35,322 nt of DNA from an uncultured bacterium (GTDB taxonomy: Bacteria > Chloroflexota > Anaerolineae > J036 > Brachytrichaceae): positions 1 to 35,322 of the forward strand of contig CAIXPS010000212.1 in assembly GCA_903921365.1 (NCBI GenBank), read 5' to 3'. Made by a program: the position numbers and the translations under genes. The notes beneath the pieces are model-generated. The model did no database searches and was not told where the DNA came from. It was given only the letters and a program-made list of their open reading frames with translations. Shown in pieces: positions 7,756 to 14,959 of the stretch. Positions within the stretch are counted from its first letter, which is position 1; every line of letters starts with the position of its first letter.

Positions 7756-9180
7756 CTACTCTGCTAACAACAGATAGGGTTCCTCGATCAGTTCCTTGAT
7801 CGTCTTCAGAAACTTCGCGGCCGGCGCGCCATCGGTGACGCGATGATCGAACGCCAGGCTGAGCGTCATCATCTTCCGCGCCGCAATCTGGCCCTTGTAG
7901 ATCACCGGCTTGTCCGCGATGCGTCCCACGCCCAGGATCGCCGCCTCGGGCACATTGATGATGGGCGTAAACCCATCGACATCCATCGGGCCGAGGCTGG
8001 TGATGGTGAACGTCCCGCCAAAATCGGTGGGCAGCGAGCGGCTCTTGCGCGCCCGATCCACCAACTCGCGCAGTTCAGCGCCAATCTGGTGCAGGTTCTT
8101 CTGATCGGCGTTGCGCACGACCGGAACGAGCAGACCACGATCGGTGTCCACAGCCATGCCGACATGAATCGGGCCGAGATATTCAATCGCGTCCGCCGTA
8201 ATGCGCGCGTTCATGTATGGATACTTGCGCAATGCGACCGCGACGACGCGGATGAGCAGGTCGTTGTACCCGGGCGCAAAGCCCCACGCCTCAGACACCT
8301 TCGCCTTCAGGCGCTCGCGCAGCGCCACAAACTCGCTCGCGTCCACATCCATGAACATCGTGACGCGGGCGACCGTGTGCGCGCTGGCCGCCATGCGCTC
8401 CGCGATGATCCCTTTGATGCCCTTGAGCGGAATCCGCTGCACCACTTCCTGTCCCGGAGTCACGGGAACCACTGGGGCAACAGGTGTAACAGGCGCGGCC
8501 GGCGTCTTCTCCTCCGCTCCTCCTCTCCCGCGTAGCGTCTCCTCTTCTCCCGCGTAGCGTCTCTTCTGCGCAACCACCCGCTCCACGTCTTCCTTCGTGA
8601 TCGCGCCGCCGGCGCCGGTGCCGGTCAATGTGCGTAGATCAATGCCGGCCTCTGCCGCCATGCGCTCCGCGATCGGGGTCGCCTTAGGCGCTTCAGCCAG
8701 ATAAGCAATGACATCACGTTCGGCCACGCGCACGCCGCCGCCTCCTGTGGGTGTCACCTTCGACAAATCCACATGCTCTTCGCCGGCCAGCTTCTTCGCG
8801 CGCGGTGATGCGAATATTTTGGCGGGATTGGAGATTGGAGATTGGAGATTGGAAGTGGCTACAGGCGCAGCACTCGCGCCTTGCGTCTCCTCTTCTCCTC
8901 CGCTCCTCTGCACCTCCGCCACTTCTGGGGCAAACTTTTCATCGACCTTGCCAATCGTCGCGATAACAGTCAGCACCGGTTGCACGGTGTCTTCCTTGAA
9001 TGGGCCAAAGTGAATGTAGCCCTTGGCCGGCGACTCGACCGCAAACACGGCCTTGTCGGTCTCAACCTCAACCACTTCCTGACCCTGATCCACCTTTGCG
9101 CCGTCTTCAACGAGGAAGCGCACCAGCCGCACTTCCTCAACCGTCTGTCCTAACTTGGGGATAAAAAGCTCTTTAGCCAT
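7756..9180 (-). CDS. Dihydrolipoyl acyltransferase (E2) of a 2-oxoacid dehydrogenase complex
   Basis: Transfers the acyl group made by E1 from lipoyl-lysine to CoA, in the core of a cytoplasmic pyruvate/branched-chain/acetoin dehydrogenase-type complex. The 474 residues hold a lipoyl domain (1-78, lipoyl-Lys43 in ETDKAVF), two consecutive peripheral-subunit-binding-like domains (about 124-161 with TPTGGGGVRVAERDV; about 168-203 with TGTGAGGAITKEDV), a Pro/Ala/Val linker (about 204-245) and the acyltransferase domain (about 248-474) with catalytic HRVTDG at 446-451. Two subunit-binding domains are more than most bacterial E2s carry. Both linkers contain short DNA repeats read in frame. It lies 74 bases downstream of the fused E1 gene; no E3 gene is present, so E3 must come from elsewhere. 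Substrate cannot be assigned firmly. Confidence 0.93.
   Translation of the reverse strand: MAKELFIPKLGQTVEEVRLVRFLVEDGAKVDQGQEVVEVETDKAVFAVESPAKGYIHFGPFKEDTVQPVLTVIATIGKVDEKFAPEVAEVQRSGGEEETQGASAAPVATSNLQSPISNPAKIFASPRAKKLAGEEHVDLSKVTPTGGGGVRVAERDVIAYLAEAPKATPIAERMAAEAGIDLRTLTGTGAGGAITKEDVERVVAQKRRYAGEEETLRGRGGAEEKTPAAPVTPVAPVVPVTPGQEVVQRIPLKGIKGIIAERMAASAHTVARVTMFMDVDASEFVALRERLKAKVSEAWGFAPGYNDLLIRVVAVALRKYPYMNARITADAIEYLGPIHVGMAVDTDRGLLVPVVRNADQKNLHQIGAELRELVDRARKSRSLPTDFGGTFTITSLGPMDVDGFTPIINVPEAAILGVGRIADKPVIYKGQIAARKMMTLSLAFDHRVTDGAPAAKFLKTIKELIEEPYLLLAE
8525..8563. repeat. 17-bp direct repeat in the E2 linker
   Basis: CTCCCGCGTAGCGTCTC occurs at 8525-8541 and 8547-8563 (22-base period) inside a polypyrimidine stretch of the E2 gene. 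It encodes part of a charged linker (RRYAGEEETLRGRGGAEEK). Similar polypyrimidine blocks occur at about 8883-8925 in the same gene and at 28008-28068 between two other genes. Confidence 0.75.
8826..8852. repeat. GATTGGA heptanucleotide repeat inside the E2 gene
   Basis: Three GATTGGA units plus GATTGG run in tandem with a 7-base period. Read on the gene strand the block gives SNLQSPISNPAK (residues 110-121) in the linker between the lipoyl and first subunit-binding domain. A related block lies in the glycosylasparaginase gene at 18300-18357. Confidence 0.85.
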
Positions 9181-9210
9181 AGATCGTTATTTAACCTCGT
9201 TCTTTGGATC

Positions 9211-9228
9211 GCCGGCGTCCCCGCCGGC
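9211..9228. other. Intercistronic GC hairpin between E1 and E2
   Basis: GCCGGCG-TCCC-CGCCGGC forms a 7-bp stem with a 4-base loop in the 74-base gap between E1 and E2. No T tract follows on the coding strand, so it is not a terminator. It may be an mRNA stability or processing element. Confidence 0.45.
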
Positions 9229-9254
9229 TCCTTTTCGCACTGCTATTAACGCGT

Positions 9255-11354
9255 CTACTTAACGACCTTGCGGCAGGCCTCGACAATGCGGTTTGTGTTC
9301 GGGATCGCCAGGTCTTCGAGAATCTCGGCGCGCGGGACCGGCACGTTGGCCGACGCGATGCGCACCATCGGGGCGTCCAGATAGTCGAAAGCGGCTTCGT
9401 TCACCTGCATCATCACCTCGTTGATGAAGCTGGTGTTCTCGTACGACTCGGTCACGCCGACCAGCCGGCCGGTCTTCTTGACCGACGCCACGACGGTGTC
9501 GATGTCCAGCGGCTTGAGACAGCGCAGATCGACCACCTCAACGTCGATCCCTTCCTTCGCCAGGATGTCTGCGGCTTCGAGCGCGCGTAACACCATGCGC
9601 GAATAGGTGACGATTGTGATGTCCTTACCGGGGCGTTTGATGTCAGCCACGCCGAGTGGAATAATGTAATCGCCTTCAGGAACCGGGCCCTTCTCTTTAT
9701 AGAGCATCTTGTGCTCGATAAACATGACCGGGTTATCGTCGCGGATGGCGGCCTTCAGCAACCCCTTGACGTCGTAGGGCGTGGACGGCATGACGACATA
9801 GATGCCGGGGAAGTGCGTCCACAGCGATTCGAGGCTTTGCGAGTGATGCGCCGCGATGGCGCGCCCTGCGCCGCCTTCGGTGCGAACCACCATCGGCACT
9901 GTTGTCTTGCCGCCAAACATATAGCGGTTCTTGGCGCCCTGATTGGCGACCTGGTCCATCGCCAGCGGGGTGAAGTCCACATACATGATTTCAGACACCG
10001 GGCGCATCCCGGCCATGGCTGCGCCGACGGCTGCGCCTGCAATGCTGGCTTCGGAGATCGGCGTGTCCAGCACGCGCCACTTGCCAAACGTATCGAACAG
10101 GCCGCGCGTGGCGCCGTAAGCGCCGCCATACAGCCCGATGTCCTCGCCCAGACAGAAGACGCGCGAGTCGCGGGTCATTTCCTCGCGCAATGCGTCGGAT
10201 ATGGCCTGCGCGTAGGTGACCTGCTTGAACTTGCCGGGGTTTGTGATGAACTCGGCTCGATACTGCTTGTCAGCCTCGATATCGGCCTGTGTGGTGTTGA
10301 CGGGCGCAAACACGTCGGTGTAGAGCTGATCGGCATTTGGCTCAGGCGATTCGGTCGCGAACTTGACGGCAACGGCGATCTTGCTCTGCACCGTCTCGTC
10401 CATCTTATCGAAGTCGGCTTCGGTGATCCAGCCCATCGCGACCAGGCCGTCACGCAATGCGTTGATCGGGTCGCGCTTTTTCCAGGAAGCTTCCTCTTCC
10501 TTTGTGCGATAGACGCGCGGGTCTGAGTGCGAGTGACCATAGTACCGATAGGTCTTGGCCTCGATCAGGGTGGGGCCTTCGCCGCGACGAGCGCGATCGA
10601 CGGCGTGTTTGACGGCGCTGCGCACATCCAGCACGTTCATCCCATCCACCACGACGCCCGGTATGCCATAAGCCGCCGCGCGCGAAGCCGCATCGGGCAG
10701 CTTGGTGACGCTTTCCCATGGCACCGACATGCCGTACATATTGTTTTCACATACAAACACGACCGGCAGATCCCAGATGCTGGCCATGTTGAGCGACTCG
10801 TGGAAGCTGCCCTCGTTGACGGCGCCATCGCCGAAAAAGCACAACACGACCTTGTCGGACTTGAGCATCTTCTCGGCCAATGCAGCGCCGGTTGCAACGG
10901 CGATGTTGCCGCCGACTATGCCGGTGGCGCCGAGGTTGCCATGCACCACGTCTGCGATGTGCATCGAGCCGCCCTTGCCTTTGCAGTAGCCGGTCGCGCG
11001 CCCCATCACTTCGGCCATCATCTTGTTATAGTGTTCCTGCTTGGCCTCGGGCGTCTTGGCGAACTTGTCGCCATGCGCATGACCGTGGCCATGGCCGCGG
11101 TGCGTGCTGGTGATCAGGTCGTTTTCGCTCAGCGCGCCAACCGCGCCCACTGCGACCGCTTCTTCACCAGCATACAGGTGCGAAGCGCCCTTTAACACAG
11201 CCTTGCCAAGGAATTCAGCGATCTGGTTTTCCAGCGCGCGGATTTCCATCATCTGGCGCAGGTAACCGAGGACTTCCTCTTTGGAAAGCTCCTGCTCTTC
11301 GATCGACCCTTCTGTTTTTTCGCGGATATCCACCGCTGATGCTACGACAGTCAT
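9255..11354 (-). CDS. Fused E1alpha-E1beta subunit of a 2-oxoacid (pyruvate/acetoin-type) dehydrogenase
   Basis: Thiamine-diphosphate enzyme that decarboxylates a 2-oxoacid and acylates the lipoyl group of E2. The 699 residues join the alpha subunit (about 22-345) to the beta subunit (about 375-699), which are separate genes in most bacteria. The TPP motif begins GDGAVNEG at 175-182 and ends at NN 204-205; STHRGHG and GGSMHIAD are typical alpha motifs. The beta half shows LGEDIG, DTPISEASIAG, RTEGGAGRA and EVVDLRCLKP. A histidine-rich stretch (His85, 88, 90, 92, 94) opens an insertion of roughly 20 residues before KMMAEVMGRATGYCKGKGG. The closest look is to acetoin/pyruvate E1; the true substrate is open. 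The gene starts 18 bases after the DeoR-type regulator stop and precedes E2, forming an operon. Confidence 0.93.
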   Translation of the reverse strand: MTVVASAVDIREKTEGSIEEQELSKEEVLGYLRQMMEIRALENQIAEFLGKAVLKGASHLYAGEEAVAVGAVGALSENDLITSTHRGHGHGHAHGDKFAKTPEAKQEHYNKMMAEVMGRATGYCKGKGGSMHIADVVHGNLGATGIVGGNIAVATGAALAEKMLKSDKVVLCFFGDGAVNEGSFHESLNMASIWDLPVVFVCENNMYGMSVPWESVTKLPDAASRAAAYGIPGVVVDGMNVLDVRSAVKHAVDRARRGEGPTLIEAKTYRYYGHSHSDPRVYRTKEEEASWKKRDPINALRDGLVAMGWITEADFDKMDETVQSKIAVAVKFATESPEPNADQLYTDVFAPVNTTQADIEADKQYRAEFITNPGKFKQVTYAQAISDALREEMTRDSRVFCLGEDIGLYGGAYGATRGLFDTFGKWRVLDTPISEASIAGAAVGAAMAGMRPVSEIMYVDFTPLAMDQVANQGAKNRYMFGGKTTVPMVVRTEGGAGRAIAAHHSQSLESLWTHFPGIYVVMPSTPYDVKGLLKAAIRDDNPVMFIEHKMLYKEKGPVPEGDYIIPLGVADIKRPGKDITIVTYSRMVLRALEAADILAKEGIDVEVVDLRCLKPLDIDTVVASVKKTGRLVGVTESYENTSFINEVMMQVNEAAFDYLDAPMVRIASANVPVPRAEILEDLAIPNTNRIVEACRKVVK

Positions 11355-11372
11355 ATTTTTTCAAACCTCTTT

Positions 11373-12143
11373 TTACACTGTGATCACCTGAATACCACGC
11401 CCGCGCACCTCATCAATGCGTGCTGCCGGCGCGAGCAAGTCGGTAATGACAATATCTATTTCACTGATTGTGGCGAATGACGCCAGACCCACGCGACCCC
11501 ATTTGGTCGCATCGAGCACGGCCACCACTTGTTTGCACATGGCGACGAGTGGGCGCTTGACATCGGCTTCAGCGGCGCTCACATCGGTTAAGCCTTCGGG
11601 CACGTTGAGACCATGCGCGCCGAAGAACCCTTTCTGGATGTTGAACTTGCGCAGCATCTCCAGCCCATCTGTGCCAGTCAACGATACGGTCTCGCGGCGC
11701 AACTGGCCGCCCGGCATGACGACGGTGACGCCAGGCGCATCCAGCATCTCTTGCGCGATTGCGAGGCTGTTGGTAATGATAGTCAGATGCCGCAACTGCT
11801 TGAGGCGTTGGGCAATCGCGAGAGCGGTGCTGCTGGTATCGAGGAAGATCGCATCGCCGTCAGCCACCAGAGTGGCGCCGGCTTCACCGATGCGGTTTTT
11901 CTCCGAGACCTGCTGCTGGCGGCGCAGCGAGAGCGAGAGTTCGGGCAGGCCGCGCCCGGCCGGCACGGCGCCACCGTGGGTGCGCACGAGCAGGTTGCTT
12001 TCGGCCAGCGCCTGCAGGTCTGCGCGAACAGTGACTTCGGAGACGCCGAATTGCTGACTCAGGTCATAGACCGAGACACGACCAGCTTTTTGCACCTGTC
12101 GCAATATCTCCTGGCGGCGCTCTTCCAGGTAAAGCTCTTTCAT
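11373..12143 (-). CDS. DeoR-family transcriptional regulator
   Basis: A 256-residue DNA-binding repressor-type protein. The N-terminal DeoR helix-turn-helix is clear: [20 protein letters not shown], then [19 protein letters not shown] and RTHGGAVP. The C-terminal sugar-phosphate-isomerase-like sensor domain shows [27 protein letters not shown] and [10 protein letters not shown]. Family members usually answer to phosphorylated sugars or related intermediates. The frame stays open to 12347, but family similarity starts at the ATG at 12143; AGGAGGTGG lies about 15 bases upstream, somewhat far. It is the first gene of the transcript with E1 and E2, so it probably controls this dehydrogenase operon, and it faces the amt gene across about 400 bases. 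Confidence 0.92.
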   Translation of the reverse strand: MKELYLEERRQEILRQVQKAGRVSVYDLSQQFGVSEVTVRADLQALAESNLLVRTHGGAVPAGRGLPELSLSLRRQQQVSEKNRIGEAGATLVADGDAIFLDTSSTALAIAQRLKQLRHLTIITNSLAIAQEMLDAPGVTVVMPGGQLRRETVSLTGTDGLEMLRKFNIQKGFFGAHGLNVPEGLTDVSAAEADVKRPLVAMCKQVVAVLDATKWGRVGLASFATISEIDIVITDLLAPAARIDEVRGRGIQVITV

Positions 12144-12314
12144 TGTTGCGATCCGAGCCACCTCCTGCTTAGCGGACGTTCTTACGTCTTCGAGTTTTGT
12201 TATTTTACGATTGCTTTCAAAATAATGCAAATCGAAACCACCGGTCATCTCAGACGACCACGATGAAACAAACAAAACAAAAAGCCCCGTGTTATTTTCT
12301 ATTTTCCTTTTATG

Positions 12315-12328
12315 ACTTTTTAGAAAGT
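12315..12328. promoter_or_regulatory. Candidate operator between deoR-type gene and amt
   Basis: ACTTTTTAGAAAGT is a near-perfect dyad (ACTTT...AAAGT) in an AT-rich patch just upstream of the amt -35 box. It lies in the shared region between the divergent DeoR-type regulator and amt genes. It could be the regulator's own site, but a chance AT-rich dyad is possible. Confidence 0.3.
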
Positions 12329-12340
12329 TTTTATCAACCC

Positions 12341-12368
12341 TTGACACTCACCTCCAATTCTGTATACT
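12341..12368 (+). promoter_or_regulatory. Promoter of the amt-PII operon
   Basis: TTGACA (12341-12346), a 16-base spacer and TATACT (12363-12368): a near-consensus sigma70 promoter. Transcription would start near 12375, giving a leader of about 170 bases. The spacer shares TCACCTC with the promoter at 14586-14613. Confidence 0.8.
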
Positions 12369-12374
12369 TCTGCC

Positions 12375-12545
12375 CTACAGGCGTAAGGGTCTAAATACCT
12401 TTACCCGGCTGTATTGTTTAATTTTCTCGCTTGAGGTCCTGTAACCTCCGAGTGCAAGGCGCATTCGGAGGTTTTTCGTTTTCCGGCTGCCATGATGCGC
12501 CTCTGAAGTTATTCGTAATCCCAAGTGCTTAGAGGAGTTCTTATC
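12375..12545 (+). promoter_or_regulatory. amt leader with putative attenuator
   Basis: The untranslated leader shows an 8-bp hairpin, GTAAGGGT (12383-12390)/ACCTTTAC (12397-12404) with loop CTAAAT. GAGGT (12433-12437) can then pair with ACCTC (12444-12448), and those same bases form the 5' arm of the following terminator. The two folds exclude each other, the layout expected of transcription attenuation or a riboswitch. The ribosome-binding site GAGGAG lies 9 bases before the ATG at 12546. The trigger is unknown. Confidence 0.55.
12444..12476 (+). terminator. Leader terminator upstream of amt
   Basis: ACCTCCGA pairs with TCGGAGGT, extended inward by a G-T pair and TGC/GCA around an AAGGC loop (about 12 bp in all), followed by TTTTTCGTTTTCC. 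It stands between a strong promoter and the amt start, so it must be conditional or leaky for amt to be expressed. Confidence 0.75.
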
Positions 12546-14138
12546 ATGGAAATGGCAAGTTCGGCAAAGGTCCTATTGAAATCGGGTTTTCACAAACCCA
12601 CTGGCGGTTGGTTATCGCAACGCGACGAGGGGTCACTGGCGGAGCGATTTGTCAAAGCTGTAAAAAACCCGATTGTGCGACGCAATGCGGCGTTACTGTT
12701 CGGCGGTAAGTTGTTGGGGTTGGCTGCAGTGCTGGCCGTGATGTCCTTGTTCCTGCCTGCCAAGGCAATGGCCGATGGGGCGCCGCCCGATCCGACGGCG
12801 ACTGTGAATGCGGTGAACACTGTGTGGACGCTGATTGCAGCGTTCCTGGTTTTCTGTATGCAGGTTGGTTTCGTGATGCTCGAGGCGGGGTTTGCGCGCT
12901 CGCGCGAGTCAGTGAATATTCTTGTGGAAGGCATTGCCGACACGTGTATCTGCGGCGTGACCTTTTGGCTGTGGGGCTTTGCCTTCATGTTCATGGACGG
13001 CACCCCGTTCATCGGCACCCACGGTTTCGCATTGCAAGGGATACCCGACACGTACCTCACCACGGGTGTTCCATTGCTGGCCTTCTGGGTGTTTCAGTTT
13101 GCTTTTGCCGACACATGCTCCACGATTACGTCGGGCGCTATGGTCGGACGCACGGGGTTTATCGGCGACCTGTTGTATAGCGTCGGTGTGACCGGCTTTA
13201 TTTACCCGATCATTGGTCACTGGTCATGGGGCCCCGATGGCTGGCTCGCAGTGATGGCTGTGCCCTTCCGCGATTTCGCCGGGTCGACCGTAGTGCACAC
13301 CATCGGCGGCGTCATCTCACTGGTTGGCGCTATTGTGCTCGGCCCGCGCCTGGGACGCAAATTCAAGCGCGACGGCGGCGGCCCGATGCCGGCGCATGAC
13401 CTTATCATCGGCGCATGCGGAGGCTTGATCCTGTGGTTCGGCTGGTATGGTTTTAACCCAGGCAGCACGTTGTCCGGCCTGGACGTTCAGGGCATCGGTC
13501 GCGTTTCCTTCAACACCACAATGGCGGCATGCTCAGCCGGTCTGGCAGCGTTGTTGATCAGCTACTTCCGCAGCGGCAAGTGGGATCTGGGCATTACGGT
13601 GAACGGATTCCTGGGCGGCCTGGTGGCAATCACTTGCCCGTGCTACTGGGTCGATCCGCTGGGCGCGTTCATCATCGGCATCGTAGCAGCAGTGGTTGTC
13701 GTGATTGCGATTGAGGTGCTCGAATATCTGCGCATCGATGACCCGATTGGCGCCGTGCCGGTGCATGCGGTCGCCGGCATCTGGGGCACGCTGTCGCTTG
13801 GACTGTTCGCCGCGGGCAAATACTTCTTGCCAACACCACTCGGCGCGGATGTCAGCACACCAATCGCAGGCTTGTTCTATGGCGGCGGGACGGCGCAACT
13901 GGTGTCGCAGTTGATCGGCAGCGCAGCGACAGTTGGCGCGACAGCTGTGGTCACAACGGTGCTGATGCTGGCAGTGAAAGCTACGAAGACGTTGCGTATC
14001 TCGCGCGAGGGCGAACTGATCGGCATGGACATCCACGAACATGGCGCGATCGCGTATCCAGAATATGCATTAATCCCGCCCGACCAGCACCCGATGTTGA
14101 TTGCGGCGGTCATGAACGATGGTAAAAAGAAGAAATAG
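12546..14138 (+). CDS. amt: Ammonium transporter (Amt/MEP/Rh family)
   Basis: Inner-membrane channel for ammonium uptake, 530 residues with the usual 11 membrane helices preceded by an N-terminal extension of about 65 residues ending in a hydrophobic segment (LLGLAAVLAVMSLFLPAKAMA). That segment looks like the signal sequence seen in many Amt proteins. Visible hallmarks are MQVGFVMLEAGFARS, the first pore histidine in VVHTIGG, the signature LILWFGWYGFNPGS and the second pore histidine in PVHAVAGIWGTLSLGLF. The start at 12546 is set by GAGGAG 9 bases upstream. The PII gene follows after 38 bases, the classic amt-glnK pairing in which PII plugs the channel when nitrogen is plentiful. Expression is probably controlled through the attenuator-like leader. 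Confidence 0.95.
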   Translation: MEMASSAKVLLKSGFHKPTGGWLSQRDEGSLAERFVKAVKNPIVRRNAALLFGGKLLGLAAVLAVMSLFLPAKAMADGAPPDPTATVNAVNTVWTLIAAFLVFCMQVGFVMLEAGFARSRESVNILVEGIADTCICGVTFWLWGFAFMFMDGTPFIGTHGFALQGIPDTYLTTGVPLLAFWVFQFAFADTCSTITSGAMVGRTGFIGDLLYSVGVTGFIYPIIGHWSWGPDGWLAVMAVPFRDFAGSTVVHTIGGVISLVGAIVLGPRLGRKFKRDGGGPMPAHDLIIGACGGLILWFGWYGFNPGSTLSGLDVQGIGRVSFNTTMAACSAGLAALLISYFRSGKWDLGITVNGFLGGLVAITCPCYWVDPLGAFIIGIVAAVVVVIAIEVLEYLRIDDPIGAVPVHAVAGIWGTLSLGLFAAGKYFLPTPLGADVSTPIAGLFYGGGTAQLVSQLIGSAATVGATAVVTTVLMLAVKATKTLRISREGELIGMDIHEHGAIAYPEYALIPPDQHPMLIAAVMNDGKKKK

Positions 14139-14176
14139 CCGGCGTCTGAATTCTATTTGCCAGTAAGAGGAAAATT

Positions 14177-14572
14177 ATGTTTAAGAAAATCGAAGCGATC
14201 ATTCGTGAAGAGGCGTTGAACGACGTCAAGGAAGCATTGCGCGCCATCGGTATTGTAGGTATGAACGTCGTCTCGGTGCGCGGCCATGGCCGGCAGGGCG
14301 GCATCGACATGGTGTGGCGTGGTTCGACCTATCGCATGGACATGCTCCCGAAGATCCAGATAAACATCGTGCTGAGCGAGCGCAATCTGGATAAGACGGT
14401 TGACGCCATCATAAAAGCTGCACAAACCGGCGCCGAGGGCGACGGCCTGATCTTCATCTATCCAGTTGATGACGTAATTCGCATTCGCACGGGCGATCGC
14501 GGACCAGCGGCGCTGACTTATGCCGATGATATCGATGAGCGTCGTGAGCATGGAGGGCCGGACAAAAAATAA
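14177..14572 (+). CDS. PII nitrogen regulatory protein (GlnK/GlnB type)
   Basis: Trimeric signal protein that senses ATP/ADP and 2-oxoglutarate and controls its partner Amt. At 131 residues it is slightly longer than the usual 112 because of a charged C-terminal tail (DDIDERREHGGPDKK). The opening MFKKIEAIIREEALNDVKEAL, the T-loop HGRQGGIDMVWRGSTYRMD and the B-loop TGAEGDGLIFI are present. Tyr52 matches the modifiable Tyr51 of E. coli, but Trp47 replaces the usual Tyr46 and Gly replaces the Lys of RQKG. AGAGGAAA lies just upstream of the ATG. It follows amt directly, so it most likely acts on that transporter. No uridylyltransferase gene is in the window. Confidence 0.93.
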   Translation: MFKKIEAIIREEALNDVKEALRAIGIVGMNVVSVRGHGRQGGIDMVWRGSTYRMDMLPKIQINIVLSERNLDKTVDAIIKAAQTGAEGDGLIFIYPVDDVIRIRTGDRGPAALTYADDIDERREHGGPDKK

Positions 14573-14585
14573 CTCTCCATCTCCC

Positions 14586-14613
14586 TTGACAAATCACCTC
14601 TGCCCCGTACAAT
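14586..14613 (+). promoter_or_regulatory. Promoter of the APC permease gene
   Basis: TTGACA (14586-14591), a 16-base spacer and TACAAT (14608-14613), the same architecture and spacer element TCACCTC as the amt promoter. It starts 14 bases after the PII stop codon. Confidence 0.75.
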
Positions 14614-14619
14614 ACCGCT

Positions 14620-14959
14620 TGTCACTTTCGTGAGAATAGCTTTACATTACAAAGTATTCTCACCTTGTATGAGTGGCTTGTGAATGGAGTAGAGGTCCCA
14701 GCAGCCTCCGGATGCAATGGCATTCGGAGGCTTTTTCGTTTTCTACTCCGGTCTACGTGGAATGGAAAGGTATTTTTCAGCAGCATGCGGCAGGCGACAT
14801 GCAATGGAGTGTGACTGCGCAAAGTAATAAATCCTACAAACGCCATGATGCGCCGCCGAATGGTGGAATTCGACCCGTGTCTGTTGCGCTGCGATGCGCA
14901 GTTGAATTATTTGCGACTCAAGTCGCGGTTTAATGTTTGTTTGCTAAGGAGTCTATCCG
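14620..14959 (+). promoter_or_regulatory. Permease leader with putative attenuator
   Basis: A leader of about 340 bases without a convincing gene. A long hairpin forms from GTGAGAATA (14630-14638)/TATTCTCAC (14655-14663), extended by CTTT/AAAG. GAGG (14692-14695) can pair with CCTC (14705-14708), which is also the 5' arm of the terminator at 14704-14736. The order promoter, hairpin, competing GAGG/CCTC, terminator is the same as before amt. The remaining bases up to AAGGAG at about 14946 carry a GCCATGATGCGCC string also present in the amt leader (about 12488-12500). Confidence 0.5.
14704..14736 (+). terminator. Leader terminator upstream of the permease
   Basis: GCCTCCG pairs with CGGAGGC, extended by a G-T pair and ATGC/GCAT around loop AATG (12 bp), followed by TTTTTCGTTTTC. 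Stem and tail are nearly the same sequence as the amt leader terminator. It could also end amt-PII read-through, but it lies after the permease promoter. Confidence 0.75.

Noticed and set aside
10527-11195. Plus-strand frame opposite the E1 fusion
   Set aside because: Antisense shadow of a strongly conserved enzyme; no ribosome-binding site or family features.
12383-12448. ANTAR-type double hexaloop antiterminator in the amt leader
   Set aside because: The first loop is CTAAAT and the second CCTGTA; the A at position 1 and G at position 4 expected in both ANTAR loops are not both present.
14673-14933. 86-codon plus-strand frame in the permease leader
   Set aside because: Runs through the terminator hairpin, has no family resemblance and no clear ribosome-binding site; better explained as leader RNA.
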